Shown here: one piece after another, positions 1-10,947 of the stretch | Position numbering within the stretch: the first letter of the stretch is position 1 | Layout: each line of letters opens with the position of its first letter | NCBI GenBank assembly: GCA_011032825.1 | Contig: JAADJZ010000041.1 | Coordinates: 62,001-126,000 of the forward strand | From: Massariosphaeria phaeospora | Lineage: Eukaryota > Ascomycota > Dothideomycetes > Pleosporales | DNA: 64,000 bases | Direction of reading: 5' to 3' | Program-made: the position numbers and the translations under genes | Notes under the pieces: model-generated | Told to the model about the DNA's origin: nothing | Databases searched by the model: none | Seen by the model: only the letters and a program-made list of their open reading frames with translations

Positions 1-1010
1 TTTCTGCGTCGCGCCGGTCGAAGCGTCAGCGTAAGGTTGAAGCTCTTGTTAATTTGAAAGTTAGTAATGTCAGCTCTGCTGATAAGCAGCCGGTCGCGTC
101 TCCGCTGCCTGCGAAGAAAAAGCAAAAAGCAACTTAGAAAAAGAGTAACTTGAAGGATTACGCGCTTGTTCGTGAGGCTTAGACTTTCTGCGCTCGTTGC
201 GTAGAGAACATAGATTACCGCTTTAAGCTCTGCATAATGCTTCTTAAGCGCGGCCTCAAGATAACTTGCCTCGCCTGTTATGACGCTTATGTGTTATGTT
301 GTCTAGTAAGTTCTAGTGCCCTGCCTGTTAGTTCTTTTCTAACTTTTTAGATTCCGTTCAACTTTCATGCCGATATTGACGACATTCTTGCGCTCAAGCT
401 TAACCTCGTCGACAACTCGCTTAGTTCTAAGGTAACGCTAAAGAAAATGAACAACGTCGTCTAGGCTATACTTTCTAGGCTCAAGATAGAGATCGCGCGT
501 ATAGAAGCGAAAGAAGTAGCTGCTAGTAAACATTTCTACGTTAATCGCTTGTCTCTGCTCGTCAAGGTCTTAACTGTCTAGCATATTAAAGCAATTAAAA
601 GTCTTAAAGTTGTGTTTGAGAATGTCGTTAGCATGCTAACTCGTGTAGTAAGTTTTTTAACTAGTTCTAGTTAAGTCTGCTGTTAACATTGTTTTAGAAT
701 AAAACCTTTGCGAGTAGCTTCGACTAGGTTGTTAGTGCTTTCGACTAGCTTGCTGCTTTAAGTAGTCGTAACTTTTAACTGTTTAGTTTGCAAGCCGAAC
801 TTTTTTGTAGCGCGTTTAAAACTACTCTTGCGTTTACTAGCATAGACCTAAGCTAGGATAACGGTAGAAGTTTCGGCGCTAGAGTAGGTAACGCGTCGGT
901 TCTTTCTCTTTAGAATAAAAACGTTGATATGTAGATTTTCTTTCTTGCTAGTTAGCCAAACTGCTAGGGCGTTTCTGCTAAGGCGTTTCTGCTTGAGATA
1001 CTCTTCGCCT
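1..1010 (+). pseudogene. RIP-degraded ORF with paired CXXC motifs
   Basis: Reading from base 3, a continuous peptide can be followed on the plus strand, broken mainly by TAG codons, the usual product of RIP on CAG. Around bases 185-300 it shows two CxxC pairs (CARC, then CLAC) about 25 residues apart, suggesting a zinc-binding module. A likely 45-nt intron (GTAAGT, CTAAC branch site, TAG) lies near 307-351, and a frame change near 640-665 follows another GTAAGT. A basic, lysine-rich stretch precedes the CxxC pairs. It runs opposite to the neighbouring Gypsy element and is cut by the window edge. I do not recognise the family; it may be a second mobile-element ORF or a RIP-damaged host gene. 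Confidence 0.45.
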
Positions 1011-1209
1011 AATAAATTCTAAACTAAGTTTCTAAACATACTGTGCTTGTAACTAGTAAGATCTTTAAATAAGTGTTGCTAACAGCGAAAAGTGAAATTT
1101 TCCTCGCTCTCTCGTTCTCTAGCGGCGACGTCTATTTGCGGTTTTAGCGTCTAGTTGTCCTAGAGATTAGATTTCTCAACACGAAGCTTTGAGAGAGCTG
1201 TTTGTTGTC

Positions 1210-1375
1210 GTCTTAGTAAAGTGCTAAAGCGTTTTCCCAAACTAACAAGGCTTTTGTATTTCTAAGATTTTTAACAGGCTCTTAAGTTTCTTAATCGTAC
1301 TCAACCTATTTCACTTGGTATTGCTTTTGCTAGCTTTTTCTAACCTTCTTTCGTCGCTTTGCTGTAATACTCTCG
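1210..1375 (-). pseudogene. Chromodomain at the integrase C-terminus
   Basis: The minus strand reads EYLVESITAKRRKK, then QYQVK, VEYD and EPVKNLRNTKAL. This is the chromodomain pattern: EYxVExIL, a K-rich turn, YLVKWxGY, then WEPxxNLxN. Tryptophans expected in the KW and TWEP positions are TAG stops or missing, consistent with RIP. The domain normally directs integration toward methylated heterochromatin, which fits insertion in a silenced block. Confidence 0.75.
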
Positions 1376-1559
1376 ACGAGGTATTCTGCTGCTTCCTTGA
1401 TTTGAATGCTAGCTAGGCGCTAGTTTGTAATGACTTAGCTGTTAAGAAAGTTGCTTGCCGCGAGCCTTAGCTAGTTTATAGAGAAAATTAGATTGATCTT
1501 AGGCAGCGTGTCTAGGCGGACGTTAGCTGCGGATTTAACTTCTAGTACGGAGAACTTGC

Positions 1560-2480
1560 TATTCTTTTAGTTAAGTTTCTTGCTAGAGCGGCTGTTGGAG
1601 AGCTGTTTACTATATTGCAGCTAAACTTTGTTTTCTACTCGCAGAATAAGCGCTTCTTTGCAGTGTTTGTTCGCCTATTTTTTTTGCTCTTATTAGGCTT
1701 CAGCCATCGCCGCCTAAGCGAAGTCGACTACTTTTTTGATTTTCCGCGCTATGTCTAAGGCGCTTTGGGCTAGGTTAAAAAAGTTCTAATGCAAAGCGTC
1801 CGCGGTTTTATTAGCTTCGAACTAGATCGGGTTCATTTCGTAACTGTGTTGTAAAAAAAACGAGCTAACTTTTGTAGAGACCGCTTCTCTGCCTTGGATA
1901 GCGATTTGAACTATCGAGCACAGCGCTGCCTAGTTCTTCTAGTCTTAATCTACAAAAGAGCGAAAAACGGATTTAATCGTTAAATTCGCTTTCTTCGTGG
2001 CCTTGTTCGTTTCCGGGTAGAACGCCGTCGAGAGGCGCCGCACGATCTCAAGTTCTTTGCACAAAATTCTCTAAAAGTTTCCTACAAATTAGGATTCTCT
2101 GTCTAAGACAATCGCGTTTGAGAGCTAGTAGTAAGCTACCACTTTGTCGAGGAAAACTGTAGCTACGGATTTTGCGTTTATCTAAGCTATCGGAACTAAG
2201 ATTATGTCCTTGCTAAGTTAGTCTGTAATAACGAGAAAATTAGTGCAGCCGTTGCTTTTAGGGAGTTTCGTTATGAAGTCTATAGAGAGTTTTTTTTACA
2301 TGCGGTCCGAGACTAGTAGCGAGCGTAGGAATTCGCTTTTAAGCTCTCTCTACGGTTTTGCTTGTCCGCAGGCGTTACAATTCGCGATGTATCGCCGTAT
2401 ATCAGAACTCATCCCTAGCTAAAAGAACTCTTGTTTGAGAATATTGTACGTATTCTCTCTCTCTAGGTGCCTGGCGACAG
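1560..2480 (-). pseudogene. Integrase zinc-binding and catalytic core (decayed)
   Basis: The minus strand carries the second half of the HHCC zinc-binding module (CNACGQAK, about 2365-2395), then the catalytic core start SIDFITKLPKS and TNFLVITD (2224-2290). Further on, LEIVRRLSTAFYPETNKAT (about 1990-2050) corresponds to the STAFHPQTDGQTER box. Stops (TAG) and D/H-to-N/Y changes pervade it. The region after the core (1560-1850) matches the Gypsy integrase C-terminal helix-rich domain. Confidence 0.8.
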
Positions 2481-2999
2481 GAAAGTCGTGTACTCCGGAA
2501 ATTAGTTTCGTGCATAAATAGTGCGTCTTTAGTACCTACTTCTTTTTTCGGTAGAGAAGTTTACCGCCGTCGGCGCCGCAGTCTGCTAGTAAGGCTTTTA
2601 GATTCAATCCTAGCGGAAATTTCTAGCGAGTGCTCTCTTTAAGGAAGCTGTTTTGCACCGCGTTGAGAGCGCCTTTGTAGATTTCGTTTTCTACAACGCT
2701 CCTCCGCTAGAGCTCGTTCAGCGTTATTTCCTCTCTAGTTCTGTTATTCTAGGCGGGAATATTCTTTTGTAGGCCTGCATTCTCCTCTTTATAGGCAGTA
2801 TTCGAGGTTAGAACGCTTTCTCTAATCTTCGCATTCTTGAAAATTGCAGTAGCGTCTTCCTTTAGAAAGGTAAAACCTCTCTTAGCATTCTCGATATCCC
2901 GCGGAACATTAGCCTCGGGAATAGCCGGCACCGTAGCGGCTTAAGCTGCGAAGGTTTGGGCGAGAAAAGCGTGTATGACGCTAGGTGTATCTTTTGTAA

Positions 3000-3480
3000 T
3001 ATTGCTCTTATCGAAAACGCCCGTTGGTTTGAGAAGTTAGAAATAGCGACTCTAGAAGCGGAAGTCCTTTTTATTCTAGAGAAAGTTCTGCTCTTTTTGG
3101 AAAAAAGCGTCTGCTCGTCCGTTTGCCGCGCCTAGGCAGTACACGAACTCTAGGTTGTGTTTAGAAAGAATGTTCGCTTAGCGAACGTGCTGCTTTGTAA
3201 GCAAGCGAGCGGTTGTAAAATACAGCAGGTTTTTGTAGTCTGTATAAACCGTAATTTTGGAAACCGCCTTTAGCTTAGACTCTTATTTTTTAATGCACTT
3301 AATTACCGCTAGCAGCTTCTTGTTGTGGATTGTATAATTAGACTCTGCTAAAGAGTTTTTTGCAAAGTAGTAAGCTACTGCGTGCTACATATTGTCTTTG
3401 GCTTTTTGTAAGAAAGCGCTGCTTGTAGCGTATCTAGAAGCGTTCGCCTCAATTGCCGTGTCCAAGTCTAAGTTGAAATA
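3000..3480 (-). pseudogene. RNase H domain (decayed)
   Basis: On the minus strand near 3420-3475 the peptide reads FNLDLDTAIEANASRYA followed by FLQKAK. This is recognisable as the ExDASxYAxGxxLxQ motif that opens Gypsy RNase H, with the catalytic aspartate changed to asparagine. It is in the correct position after RT and before integrase. Confidence 0.65.
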
Positions 3481-3699
3481 GGCTAGCGACAGGCTAGACA
3501 TGAATTCTTTTTTTAGCGTATCAAACGCTTCTTGTTGCTTTTAGCTCTAGCTAAACTCGCAGCTTTTGCCTGTTAACTTCGTTAGCGAGAAAACAATAGC
3601 AAAAAAATCGCGTATAAATTGCCTGTAAAAATTTGCAAAGCTAACGAAGCTTTGTATTCTTTTAACTAAGGCCAGCGCTTCTTACTCGAAAATCGCCCG

Positions 3700-4330
3700 T
3701 ACTTTTTCTAGATCTATGCTAATACCTTTTCTAACCTTAATAATAAAGCCAAGATACTTAGTTTTCTTAACCTTGAACTTTGATTTCTTGATATCGAGGT
3801 GCAGGCCGGCGTTTTGGAGTTTCTAGACAATTTCTTTAACTCTTCGGCGGTAGTCTTTTTAGCTTTCGTTAGAGTAGATAAGCACGTCGTTAATGTACGC
3901 GAAAGCGTTAATATTAATGTACGTCGCAAGAACGTAATTGATGTACCTCTAGAAAGTACTCGGTGCGTTAGCTAGCTTAAAAGAACAAACTGTCTATTCG
4001 TACAGCCTGAATCTTGTACGGAACGCCGTTTTCTACTTTTCTCTAAGTGCGATTTGGATCTTGTAAAACGCTTGAACAACGTCTAGCTTGGTAAGCTATT
4101 TAGCTTTGCTAATTTGGTTCAGCGTTTCGTGAATTAGCGGCAAAGAATATTGGTTTTTCTTTGAAATTGCGTTAAGTGCCTAGTAATCCACGCAAAATCT
4201 CAATTCGCTTTCTAGTTTCTTTGCGAATAAGACAGAGACGCTAGCCTAAGAGCAGCTAACTCGTATAAATTCTTAGTCGAAATAGAAAGTAAGCTGCTTT
4301 CTTAGTACAAAAAGTTTGTCTTTGGACATG
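3700..4330 (-). pseudogene. Reverse transcriptase domain (decayed)
   Basis: The minus strand at 3871-3897 reads YINDVLIYS, the fungal Gypsy RT active-site box YxDDxLIYS with the first aspartate changed to asparagine. Downstream in frame come the expected LQNAGLHLDIKKSKF and KYLGFII motifs (3740-3830). Two TAG stops interrupt the segment. Loss of the catalytic aspartate by a G-to-A change makes the enzyme inactive even apart from the stops. Confidence 0.85.
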
Positions 4331-4669
4331 TTGTAGAGCGGGCCGTACAGAACCTTCGGCTCTACTTCGTCTTTTTTTACGAGCTCGATAGTGTAGTCTA
4401 TTTTCTCTTAGTGTAGTGCAAGCTTGTTGGTTTTAGTTTGCAAAAAAGCTTTGTACTAGTCTTGCATCTAGTTCGAAAGAGTGTTCTTTAGGTTAAGCTT
4501 GATTTTAGGCGCTAGTGCCTTTTAAATGTTCGCTATAGATGCCGCGAAGACTTGAGTTGTTAAGCCCTTCTGTCTTGCGTTTTGTATAAAGTAGCCGAAA
4601 GCTCTAGCAAACACTTCTAAAATTCTAGAACTGTTTAAAAGTTTCTTTCTTTTCTAGCTTTAGATTTGG

Positions 4670-4960
4670 ATTTCTACGAAGTGCATGAAGACCGATTTCT
4701 TTGCAAAAGCAACGGTAACGTCGTAGCAGTTTATCTAAAGTTAGCTGAGAATAATATCGAAGCCGTCGTCGCTTATAACGAAAGCCTAAACTACTTTTTT
4801 ATAGCCGTTAATATCTATGTTAAAGCAAGCAGCTTTTTGGACTACTACCCGGTAGTCGTTTAGGCCTATAATTAGCTAGTGTTTTATTGAAAAACGCTAG
4901 AAACGCGCTTTGTTGTAGAACTTTTTACTTACAATGCTGTACGTATCACATTCTAAATCT
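4670..4960 (-). pseudogene. Retroviral-type aspartic protease domain (decayed)
   Basis: The minus strand encodes a segment with INGYKK, AFVISDDGFDIIL and a following aromatic/INCYDV stretch. This is the pattern of the second half of Gypsy aspartic proteases, where a conserved I-L-G motif closes the fold. It lies between the zinc knuckle and RT as expected. The catalytic DSG-type motif is not clearly readable. An open frame on the opposite strand here is only its antisense shadow. Confidence 0.5.
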
Positions 4961-5894
4961 AGTAATGTTAAAGTAGAAGTGTTTTGATTAATAAGTAAGT
5001 GTATAGTTAAAAGTTTCTCGTTCGGCTATTTCTAGCGAAACTTAAGATACTGGTCTGACAATTTCTGCGTATCTTCTTTAGTCCACTTCTAGCTGCGTTT
5101 TGTGCTAGGAGTAACTAGTTTTCTAAATTCTTTGCTTCGGTTGCGTTCTTTGCTTGAGAAGCGAGCGTAGTAGCGGTCTGAACTAACGATAGTTTCTTCG
5201 CTGCGTCTAGGTAGCAGTTTGGGCTACGGTAGCTAGAGTCTACGCACCTAAAGCAAAGCTTTAGTTAGCGACGGCAATCAATTTTCTTCTTAGTCTGCTA
5301 AACAGCTTTCTTTTTGCTACGAGTACGTCTAGTTGTTGCTTCTAGGCAAGCTGTTTAGGCGGCGGTTACTTCTAACGTCTATTCTATAGCGTCTAGGTTA
5401 GCGGCGAAAGCGCTGCTAGCAGTTGTTAGCTAGTTCTGCGAAGCGTGTTTAGCTCGCTAGAAGTTTTCGTCAATTAAAGCGACGCGGTTCATGACCTCTC
5501 GAAGAGAGCTAGTAAAGTCTAGAATTACAATAGCTATCTGTTCCTAGAGGTTCGGTTAGAAGCTGGCTAAGTAGCAGTTCTTAAGTGTATTAAGATTAGT
5601 AATTGTGTTTATACCTAAGTCGTATGTAAGTTTCATGAACTCTTCGTTGTACTTCTAGAGAGTACTCTTCTTTATAAGTAAAGTAAAGAAGCGAGTTTGA
5701 GTTTTGTTCGCGTAGTTCTTATCTACGTAGTAGATGTCTAGGTAGGCCTAGAATTCGTCTGTTGCCCTGCCTTAGTTCTCTTAGTACCAAGCTAGCCTTG
5801 TAGTAAAAGCAGAATCTTTCAACTAGTTAAAAATGTAACTGCAGCTAGTCCCGATAGATTTCTCGTCGTAGAAGATCTTGTTCTCTATCTGTAT

Positions 5895-6628
5895 TCAAAA
5901 CCTTGCGTAGTTCTTAATCTCGCCGCCGAACGGAGCTGGATCGGGGATTCTGTGTTTCCTCACTATGCTAGAGGTTCGCTCAACGAAGCCGTTGGTAGCT
6001 AGGTAGTAGGAGTTTGAGGAGGGGCCTAAGCGGGTTAGGTACAAAGTGTTGCGGTAGTAAGCTACTTCTCGTTCGAGCTTAAGGATACGAGCTCGCATGG
6101 CTTCGGCTATGTTTGGCTCGCAAGGCTCGTCGTTGACCGAGGCTTTGGAGCCTAAGGATTTTTCGCCGGTCTGCAAAGAGATCTATAGTGCTTAGAATGT
6201 CGCGAGAGTCTATGTCCCTTAGAACTCCGTAGGCTCTCCGAAGGGTCCTAAGTTTAGGCCTTTGCCTAGAAGTAACCCTTTGTCTAACGCATTGCTTATT
6301 GCGTTTATGCAGATTTGAATTGTTTCTAGGTTAAAACCCTCATAGGCTATTTGTTTACGCAGAACAAACTCAATTTCGCTAGTAGAAACGCTGCTTTGCT
6401 GCATTTCCCTAACTTGTGCTACTAATGCTAAGACTTTATTAGAGTTAGCCATCGTAGTTTGTAAGCTTCGGTTTGTTTTAAGGAACCTTGTCCAATCGTT
6501 GCCGTAAAGGATCTAGTAGGTTCCTGAACCTTCCGAATATCGCTGCTTTCAAAGAATCTCGCGATCTTTATTCTAAAGAGGTTAATCAATTCAAATGTAA
6601 GAGAATCGCTAGAGTAGGCAGGTTTCAA
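5895..6628 (-). pseudogene. Gag N-terminal region of the chromovirus
   Basis: Two long minus-strand segments (6452-6219 and 6176-5895) plus the stretch up to the LTR form the N-terminal Gag. The second ends in a PAPFGGE motif, typical of the start of the capsid-like region in fungal Gypsy Gag proteins. This part carries fewer stops than the pol region downstream. A CCHC zinc knuckle follows at about 5214-5255 (CFRC, then PNC); its histidine codon reads tyrosine (CAC to TAC), as expected for RIP. Confidence 0.65.
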
Positions 6629-6808
6629 TGTAGAAAGTAATAAATTAATGCAGTTCTATCTATAAGATAAAAGAGCCTTTTATACTTTCTACGCTACGCT
6701 GGAATTCGTCGAAGCTTAGCCGAAAGTTAGCAAGGCAATCTCGTACGAGATTGCTCTAACCGAGGCCTAGCGACTAAGGCATTCTATTAAGCATCCGCCT
6801 ATTACACA
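6629..6808 (-). repeat. 5' LTR of the chromovirus (about 180 bp)
   Basis: The segment begins TGTAGAAAG and ends ACACA on the plus strand, i.e. it has TGT...ACA-type termini, and sits immediately upstream of the first gag codons on the minus strand. A TATA box lies inside it. Boundaries are inferred from termini and gag position because no second LTR is present for comparison. Confidence 0.55.
6675..6684 (-). promoter_or_regulatory. TATA box in the LTR
   Basis: The minus strand reads TATAAAAGGC here, about 45-55 bases upstream of the end of the proposed LTR and the gag region. It is the only strong TATA match in this segment and is correctly placed for retroelement transcription. Confidence 0.5.
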
Positions 6809-8079
6809 ACGTTAAACAATTAACGAAGCTATTTTTAAATACTTCTATTACTTTTTAGTTTTAGAGTTAAGCTTTTATTTTGCTTCAAAGTTATGCTTTT
6901 AAAGCGTTTTAAAATAGCATTTGCATTAGCGAAAATAATGCTTGTAGCTTTAAAAAACTTACGCATAGTTTTTTTTTTAAAAGTAAACATCTAGGCAGCT
7001 TAGAATATTAAAAAGAAGTTGCTTTTTTGAACTCTAATAAAGCTCTAAAAGCGGTAAAAGTGCAGTGTAAGTTTTTTTTAAATAGAAAGTTAAAAGTAGC
7101 AAAAACAATACTATGTCAAGTAGCTAAAAGCTGTAAGTTAAATAAAAAAAAAAATAGCAAAAAGAATCTTATTAGCGTTGCAATAATTAATAAAATCTAT
7201 TGTAAAATACAATGCGTAGCTATTAAGAATAAAAAAGTGCTACTTTTGCTGCGCTTTTTTTTTCGTGCTTTAGTTAAACACTTGCTTAAGCTATGCTAGC
7301 TTAAAGTTATTGTTTAACTATTTAGAAAGTAAATTAGCAAAGAAAACCTAGTGTTTTTCTACTTCTACGTTCTTTAACTATAAGCTTTAAAGCTTTTATT
7401 TTCTTTCGTAGATAATAGCTAGAGGCAGCGCTTTTTTATTAGCACAAATACAAGCTATAACTGTAATTTATTTATAAAAGCTATTTTAGAGTGCAGCCGT
7501 ACGTTCTTTACGCTTTTACACTACCTTAGAAAATACTTGTTTTAAGCGCGCTGTAATGCTAATAAAAAAACTTTTTTTATTTATATTGTACACGTTCTTT
7601 GCGTTAACGTTGTACTTTTGCATTTTGCTATAAAGTAAATCAAAGTACAAGCAGTATTTATCTTTACTATTAGCTTTGTAACAATTGCGATCTATTCTAG
7701 TTGTCTATTTAGATGTAAGATTAGCTTTGTTTTGCGTTAAAAATTGCGAAACCTAGGCTTTCAAAACTGCTAATTCTGCTACAAAAAACGCGAAATTCTG
7801 TATTATTTCGCGCGTAGAAGGTAGCTTTTGCTTTGTTAAGCTTTTAATGTATTGTACAAGCTCTTTCTCTTGTTGTAGATTAAGTTTTTGTTAATTTAGT
7901 GCTTTAGTTGCACGCGTAGCCTGCAACTCTTAGTGCCTTCGCCGCAGTATAGAATGTTCTAGGTTAAACTAATTAGCAACTTTTCTATATAAAAAAGATG
8001 CGCTTTCTTCGCGCGATTTGATTTTTCAGTTGCAGCTTGAATTGGTTTCATATTAATAGAGTTATCGCGTGTCGAAGTA
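6809..8079. other. AT-rich RIP-degraded intergenic block
   Basis: No gene or complete element could be supported. The sequence is dominated by TTTTT, TTTAAA and TAG-rich runs, with long A-rich stretches near 7100-7200. The open frame at 7027-7299 (plus) is lysine/isoleucine-rich low-complexity translation. It may hold older repeats too decayed to identify by eye. Confidence 0.5.
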
Positions 8080-9798
8080 CGAGAAGCTCGTTTTTAGTAA
8101 GGCATAAGCGAGAACTTGGCATTCTAGCCGAACTTCGTTTTTATCAACACTACTTTTTTATCACAACACAACTTTGTTAATATAGCTCCAAAATACATGA
8201 TTTATAGCTCGAATTAATCGCAGAAAGCCGTTTGAGTATTCTATCGTAAAACAACAGCACAACAAGACTCAACAGAAAGAGCTTGATCTAGTGCAGCGTG
8301 CTTTTGTTTGCCGGCGCAGTACTTCACGGCAATGCCTTAGTCAATTCATATGCCAAATTACTTAGTGTTGATTAAAGCAACCTATTAAGAATGCTTAAGA
8401 AAGTAAAGAGCAAAGCAGAAAAGTTAGAGCTTTCTGTTACAGACTTAATTTACTACCAAAATAAAGTTAGCCGTAGAAAGCTAGATTTCTTTACACTAGA
8501 ATAAAAACAATTTATTATCTACATCGCTACCTAGAATCGTAAGCACCGTAAGAAAAAGCCCTAGCAGGCAATAAAAAACGGAGATTTTAGCTATATACCG
8601 AAAATCTCTATTACTACGTTCGAAAACGTTATGTATAAAACTAGGTACGCACGCAAAGCCTTTAGTTTTAGGCTTACGTTAAATAACGATTAACGTAAAA
8701 CTCGCTATAAGTAAGCTCTAGCACACAATTTCAATAGATATAAAAAAAGAAATAGCAAGAGGTTCAACTTTTAGCGCGTAGTTTACACTAATAAGACTTT
8801 TGCTCGTATTAGTAAGCAAAGAGGCATAAAAAAAGCTTAGTGTAAATAAGAAAAAGAGTATTACAAAAACGTTAAGAGGCTAAAGCTTCGTAATACTTGT
8901 ACTTTGCAGTTCTACGGCGCATTTACGTACGAAAAGAAAAAACCTTGCTATATATACGCTAAAGAGACTAAGGAAAAAAAAGCTGCAGCTGCTAAAGCTC
9001 TTTAAAAAGAGAACTAGAAGAACTAGGCTTAACGAGAGAAGCTAGTTCTACTTGCTTAGCGAGCATTACGCTCTATAGAAAACTTAGAAATCAACACTCG
9101 TAAACACGCTTGAATTAAAGATATAAAGTACAACCGCAGAGACTGTACACAAAATAGAATAGATAAATATAAGCATTAAGAGAAAGTGCTTAAACTACTT
9201 TTAGTGCCTTAGATCAAATAGCTACAAAAGAAAAGCAAGGCTAACGTTGTACTTCTTGAAAACAGTGCTCTAGCTTACACTTCGAAGATAGCAAAGAAGT
9301 TTCTAAAAGTCTTTTACATCTCTAAGTTGCTTTGGCCTAGCTATTTACCTAACGTTAACGCTAAGAAGCATGCTTAGCTATAGATAAAGCTTTATATAAC
9401 CAAAGATTACTCTCTATCAACTTGCGAAAACGAGTGCTGTACTTAGTAGCAACAAGAGTAGCAAAATCTGCCTATAAAAGCAATTAACAAGTGGATTAAT
9501 TACGTACCTAAGATTGTACGTCGAATTATTGATTATAAAGGCAACAACGACTTTTATAGATGAAAATAAAAGAGAGTAGTTAAAAGTAACTAGTATACAG
9601 CGAAGAGAGCTCCCAAAACACTAAAACTTAGCTTTATCTTTTCCCAATTAGGCTATATAACCTAGATCAACGAGATCTCGCAGAATTATTATAAATAAAT
9701 GTGTATTTGACCGATTTTGTATGTAAATTTGTATAATAGAGGGGTTTTGGCTGCATTGCCAAGATCTCGCTTATGCTTTACTAAAAACGAGCTTCTCG
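8080..9798 (+). mobile_element. Tc1/mariner DNA transposon, RIP-inactivated
   Basis: Terminal inverted repeats of about 50 bp start CGAGAAGCTCGTTTTTAG on the left (8080) and its complement on the right (ending 9798), with about 45 of 50 positions matching. The element is flanked by TA on both sides (8078-8079 and 9799-9800), the hallmark target duplication of Tc1/mariner elements. Length is 1719 bp, close to a complete fungal Tc1-type element. A decayed transposase fills the interior. Confidence 0.85.
8395..9575 (+). pseudogene. Tc1-type (DDE) transposase, RIP-degraded
   Basis: In the plus strand, stop-interrupted translation reads a basic helical N-terminus, then the central region YGAFTYEKKKPCYIY and the late motifs VLLENSALAYTSKIAK and PNVNAKKHA. 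These correspond to the LEDGAPAHTS and PDLNPIEHxW boxes that carry the second and third catalytic acidic residues in Tc1-family transposases. Both catalytic aspartates read asparagine and the glutamate reads lysine, all G-to-A changes. The C-terminus resembles VPKIVRRIIDYKGNND. No intact autonomous copy is seen. Confidence 0.8.
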
Positions 9799-9800
9799 TA

Positions 9801-10500
9801 TAGTAAAGAATTGTTGTTTTGATGTTAGTAAAGCGTTACGCGAATGAAAGCGCTACGCGCGCTAACACGAGTACGTCAAAGAAAAAGTAGATTCAGCTTT
9901 GCGCTTTCGATAATATATGCCTTATTTTAGCCTTGTAGCAAATGAACTCTTTTATTATCTATCTCTAGTAAGGAACGTTGCTTGGAATAATCTCTTCTCT
10001 GCAGAAAAGCATAGCGCGGGCTATTACGCGCCGAAAGTAAATACTAAAGAGCTTTTAGAAAAGAATATAATTGTAGATAACTTATTATAGAATGTCCTTG
10101 CGTAGCGCCTTTAGATTAAAGTTTTTTACAAGCCGATTGTACACATTTCTTTGTACGGGATCTAACGTGTCTAGTACATCTAGCGCATTTGCTCAATCTA
10201 GTACATTAAGATTAACGTTTTTTCTCGATACGTACAGTAGTAGTAAACCTTGTAGTAATTAAGAACTGCTTTTAAACTATTAGTTATATTAAACTTAAAG
10301 GCAATTCTGTTGTTGTTGTGTATGTAGCAAACTTTGCAGAGAAAGTACGTAGCAGGTACGCTCTTTTTTATAACGTTGCTGTAGTTCTCTAATACAGGAA
10401 CTCTATATTTCTACTACTATGCCTTTGTACAATATGAAGCAGCTATTCGACGACAGCTATCTAGATCTAGATCGCTCTATCGCAGCTAGGTATAATGAAA
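9801..10500. other. AT-rich boundary region, no gene recognised
   Basis: This is a transition from RIP-degraded DNA into the gene-bearing segment. TAG and TTTAG codons are frequent in all frames and no coding frame longer than about 40 codons looks protein-like. Confidence 0.4.
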
Positions 10501-10539
10501 AAGCGCTTGAAAAACAGGCTGCCCGTCTAATAGCACTTC

Positions 10540-10947
10540 CCGGAGGTGTAAATTTAAGGTGCTTCCTATAGCAACAAGATCGAAACTAACTTCTCAATCC
10601 CATAGACGGTTGTCGCCGTGTACCAGCTTCCCGCGTTCACTCTTCCCAACAACTTCACCGTCTTAGGAAGCTTCTTGCCGAAGAGATGGCTTCTAGAAGA
10701 CTACGCGGACTTTCCCATAGCTACAGACAACGACAGAAAGAAGGTTTTTCAGCTATTTAGTGTGGGACCAAAGGCGTGTCTGGGCAAAGGACTCGCATAC
10801 GCGGAGATCAAACTGATAATTGCGCGTTTGGTCTGGCACTTTGACTTTGAATTAGTCAACGACGGGTTCGCTTTCGAGAAGCAGAGGGCTTTCTTGTTCC
10901 GAGAGAGACTGCCACTTAATGTCAGACTAAGTGTCAGGAGCTATTGA
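10540..10947 (+). pseudogene. Cytochrome P450 C-terminal remnant
   Basis: The readable frame encodes FTVLGSFLPKRWL, then the heme-binding loop FSVGPKACLGKGLAYAE (the FxxGxxxCxG motif, with cysteine as fifth heme ligand), and the C-terminal ARLVWHFDFEL typical of fungal microsomal P450s. Upstream, in the same frame, the expected beta-strand region reads NFSIP, then a TAG stop (10603-10605), then TVVAVYQLPAF. Only the last 110-130 of about 500 residues survive. The 5' part disappears into the AT-rich repeat, so the gene was truncated at the repeat boundary, with at least one nonsense codon. Confidence 0.85.

Larger units (their letters stand above)
1200..6808 (-). mobile_element. RIP-inactivated Ty3/Gypsy chromovirus retrotransposon
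   Basis: On the minus strand the frames read, in order, gag, a CCHC zinc knuckle, aspartic protease, reverse transcriptase, RNase H, integrase and a C-terminal chromodomain. Domain order and the terminal chromodomain define a Ty3/Gypsy chromovirus. Every domain is interrupted by TAG/TAA codons and missense changes of CpA-to-TpA type, so it is dead by RIP. One LTR is visible at the 5' end (6629-6808). I find no matching LTR between 1 and 1200, so the 3' end is missing or beyond recognition. Coding similarity stops near 1200. Confidence 0.88.

Noticed and set aside
4666..4863. 65-codon plus-strand frame inside the Gypsy element
   Set aside because: Antisense shadow of the protease region; the minus strand gives the recognisable domain.
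7027..7299. 90-codon lysine-rich frame in AT-rich DNA
   Set aside because: Low-complexity translation of poly-A-like RIPed DNA with no domain or start context.
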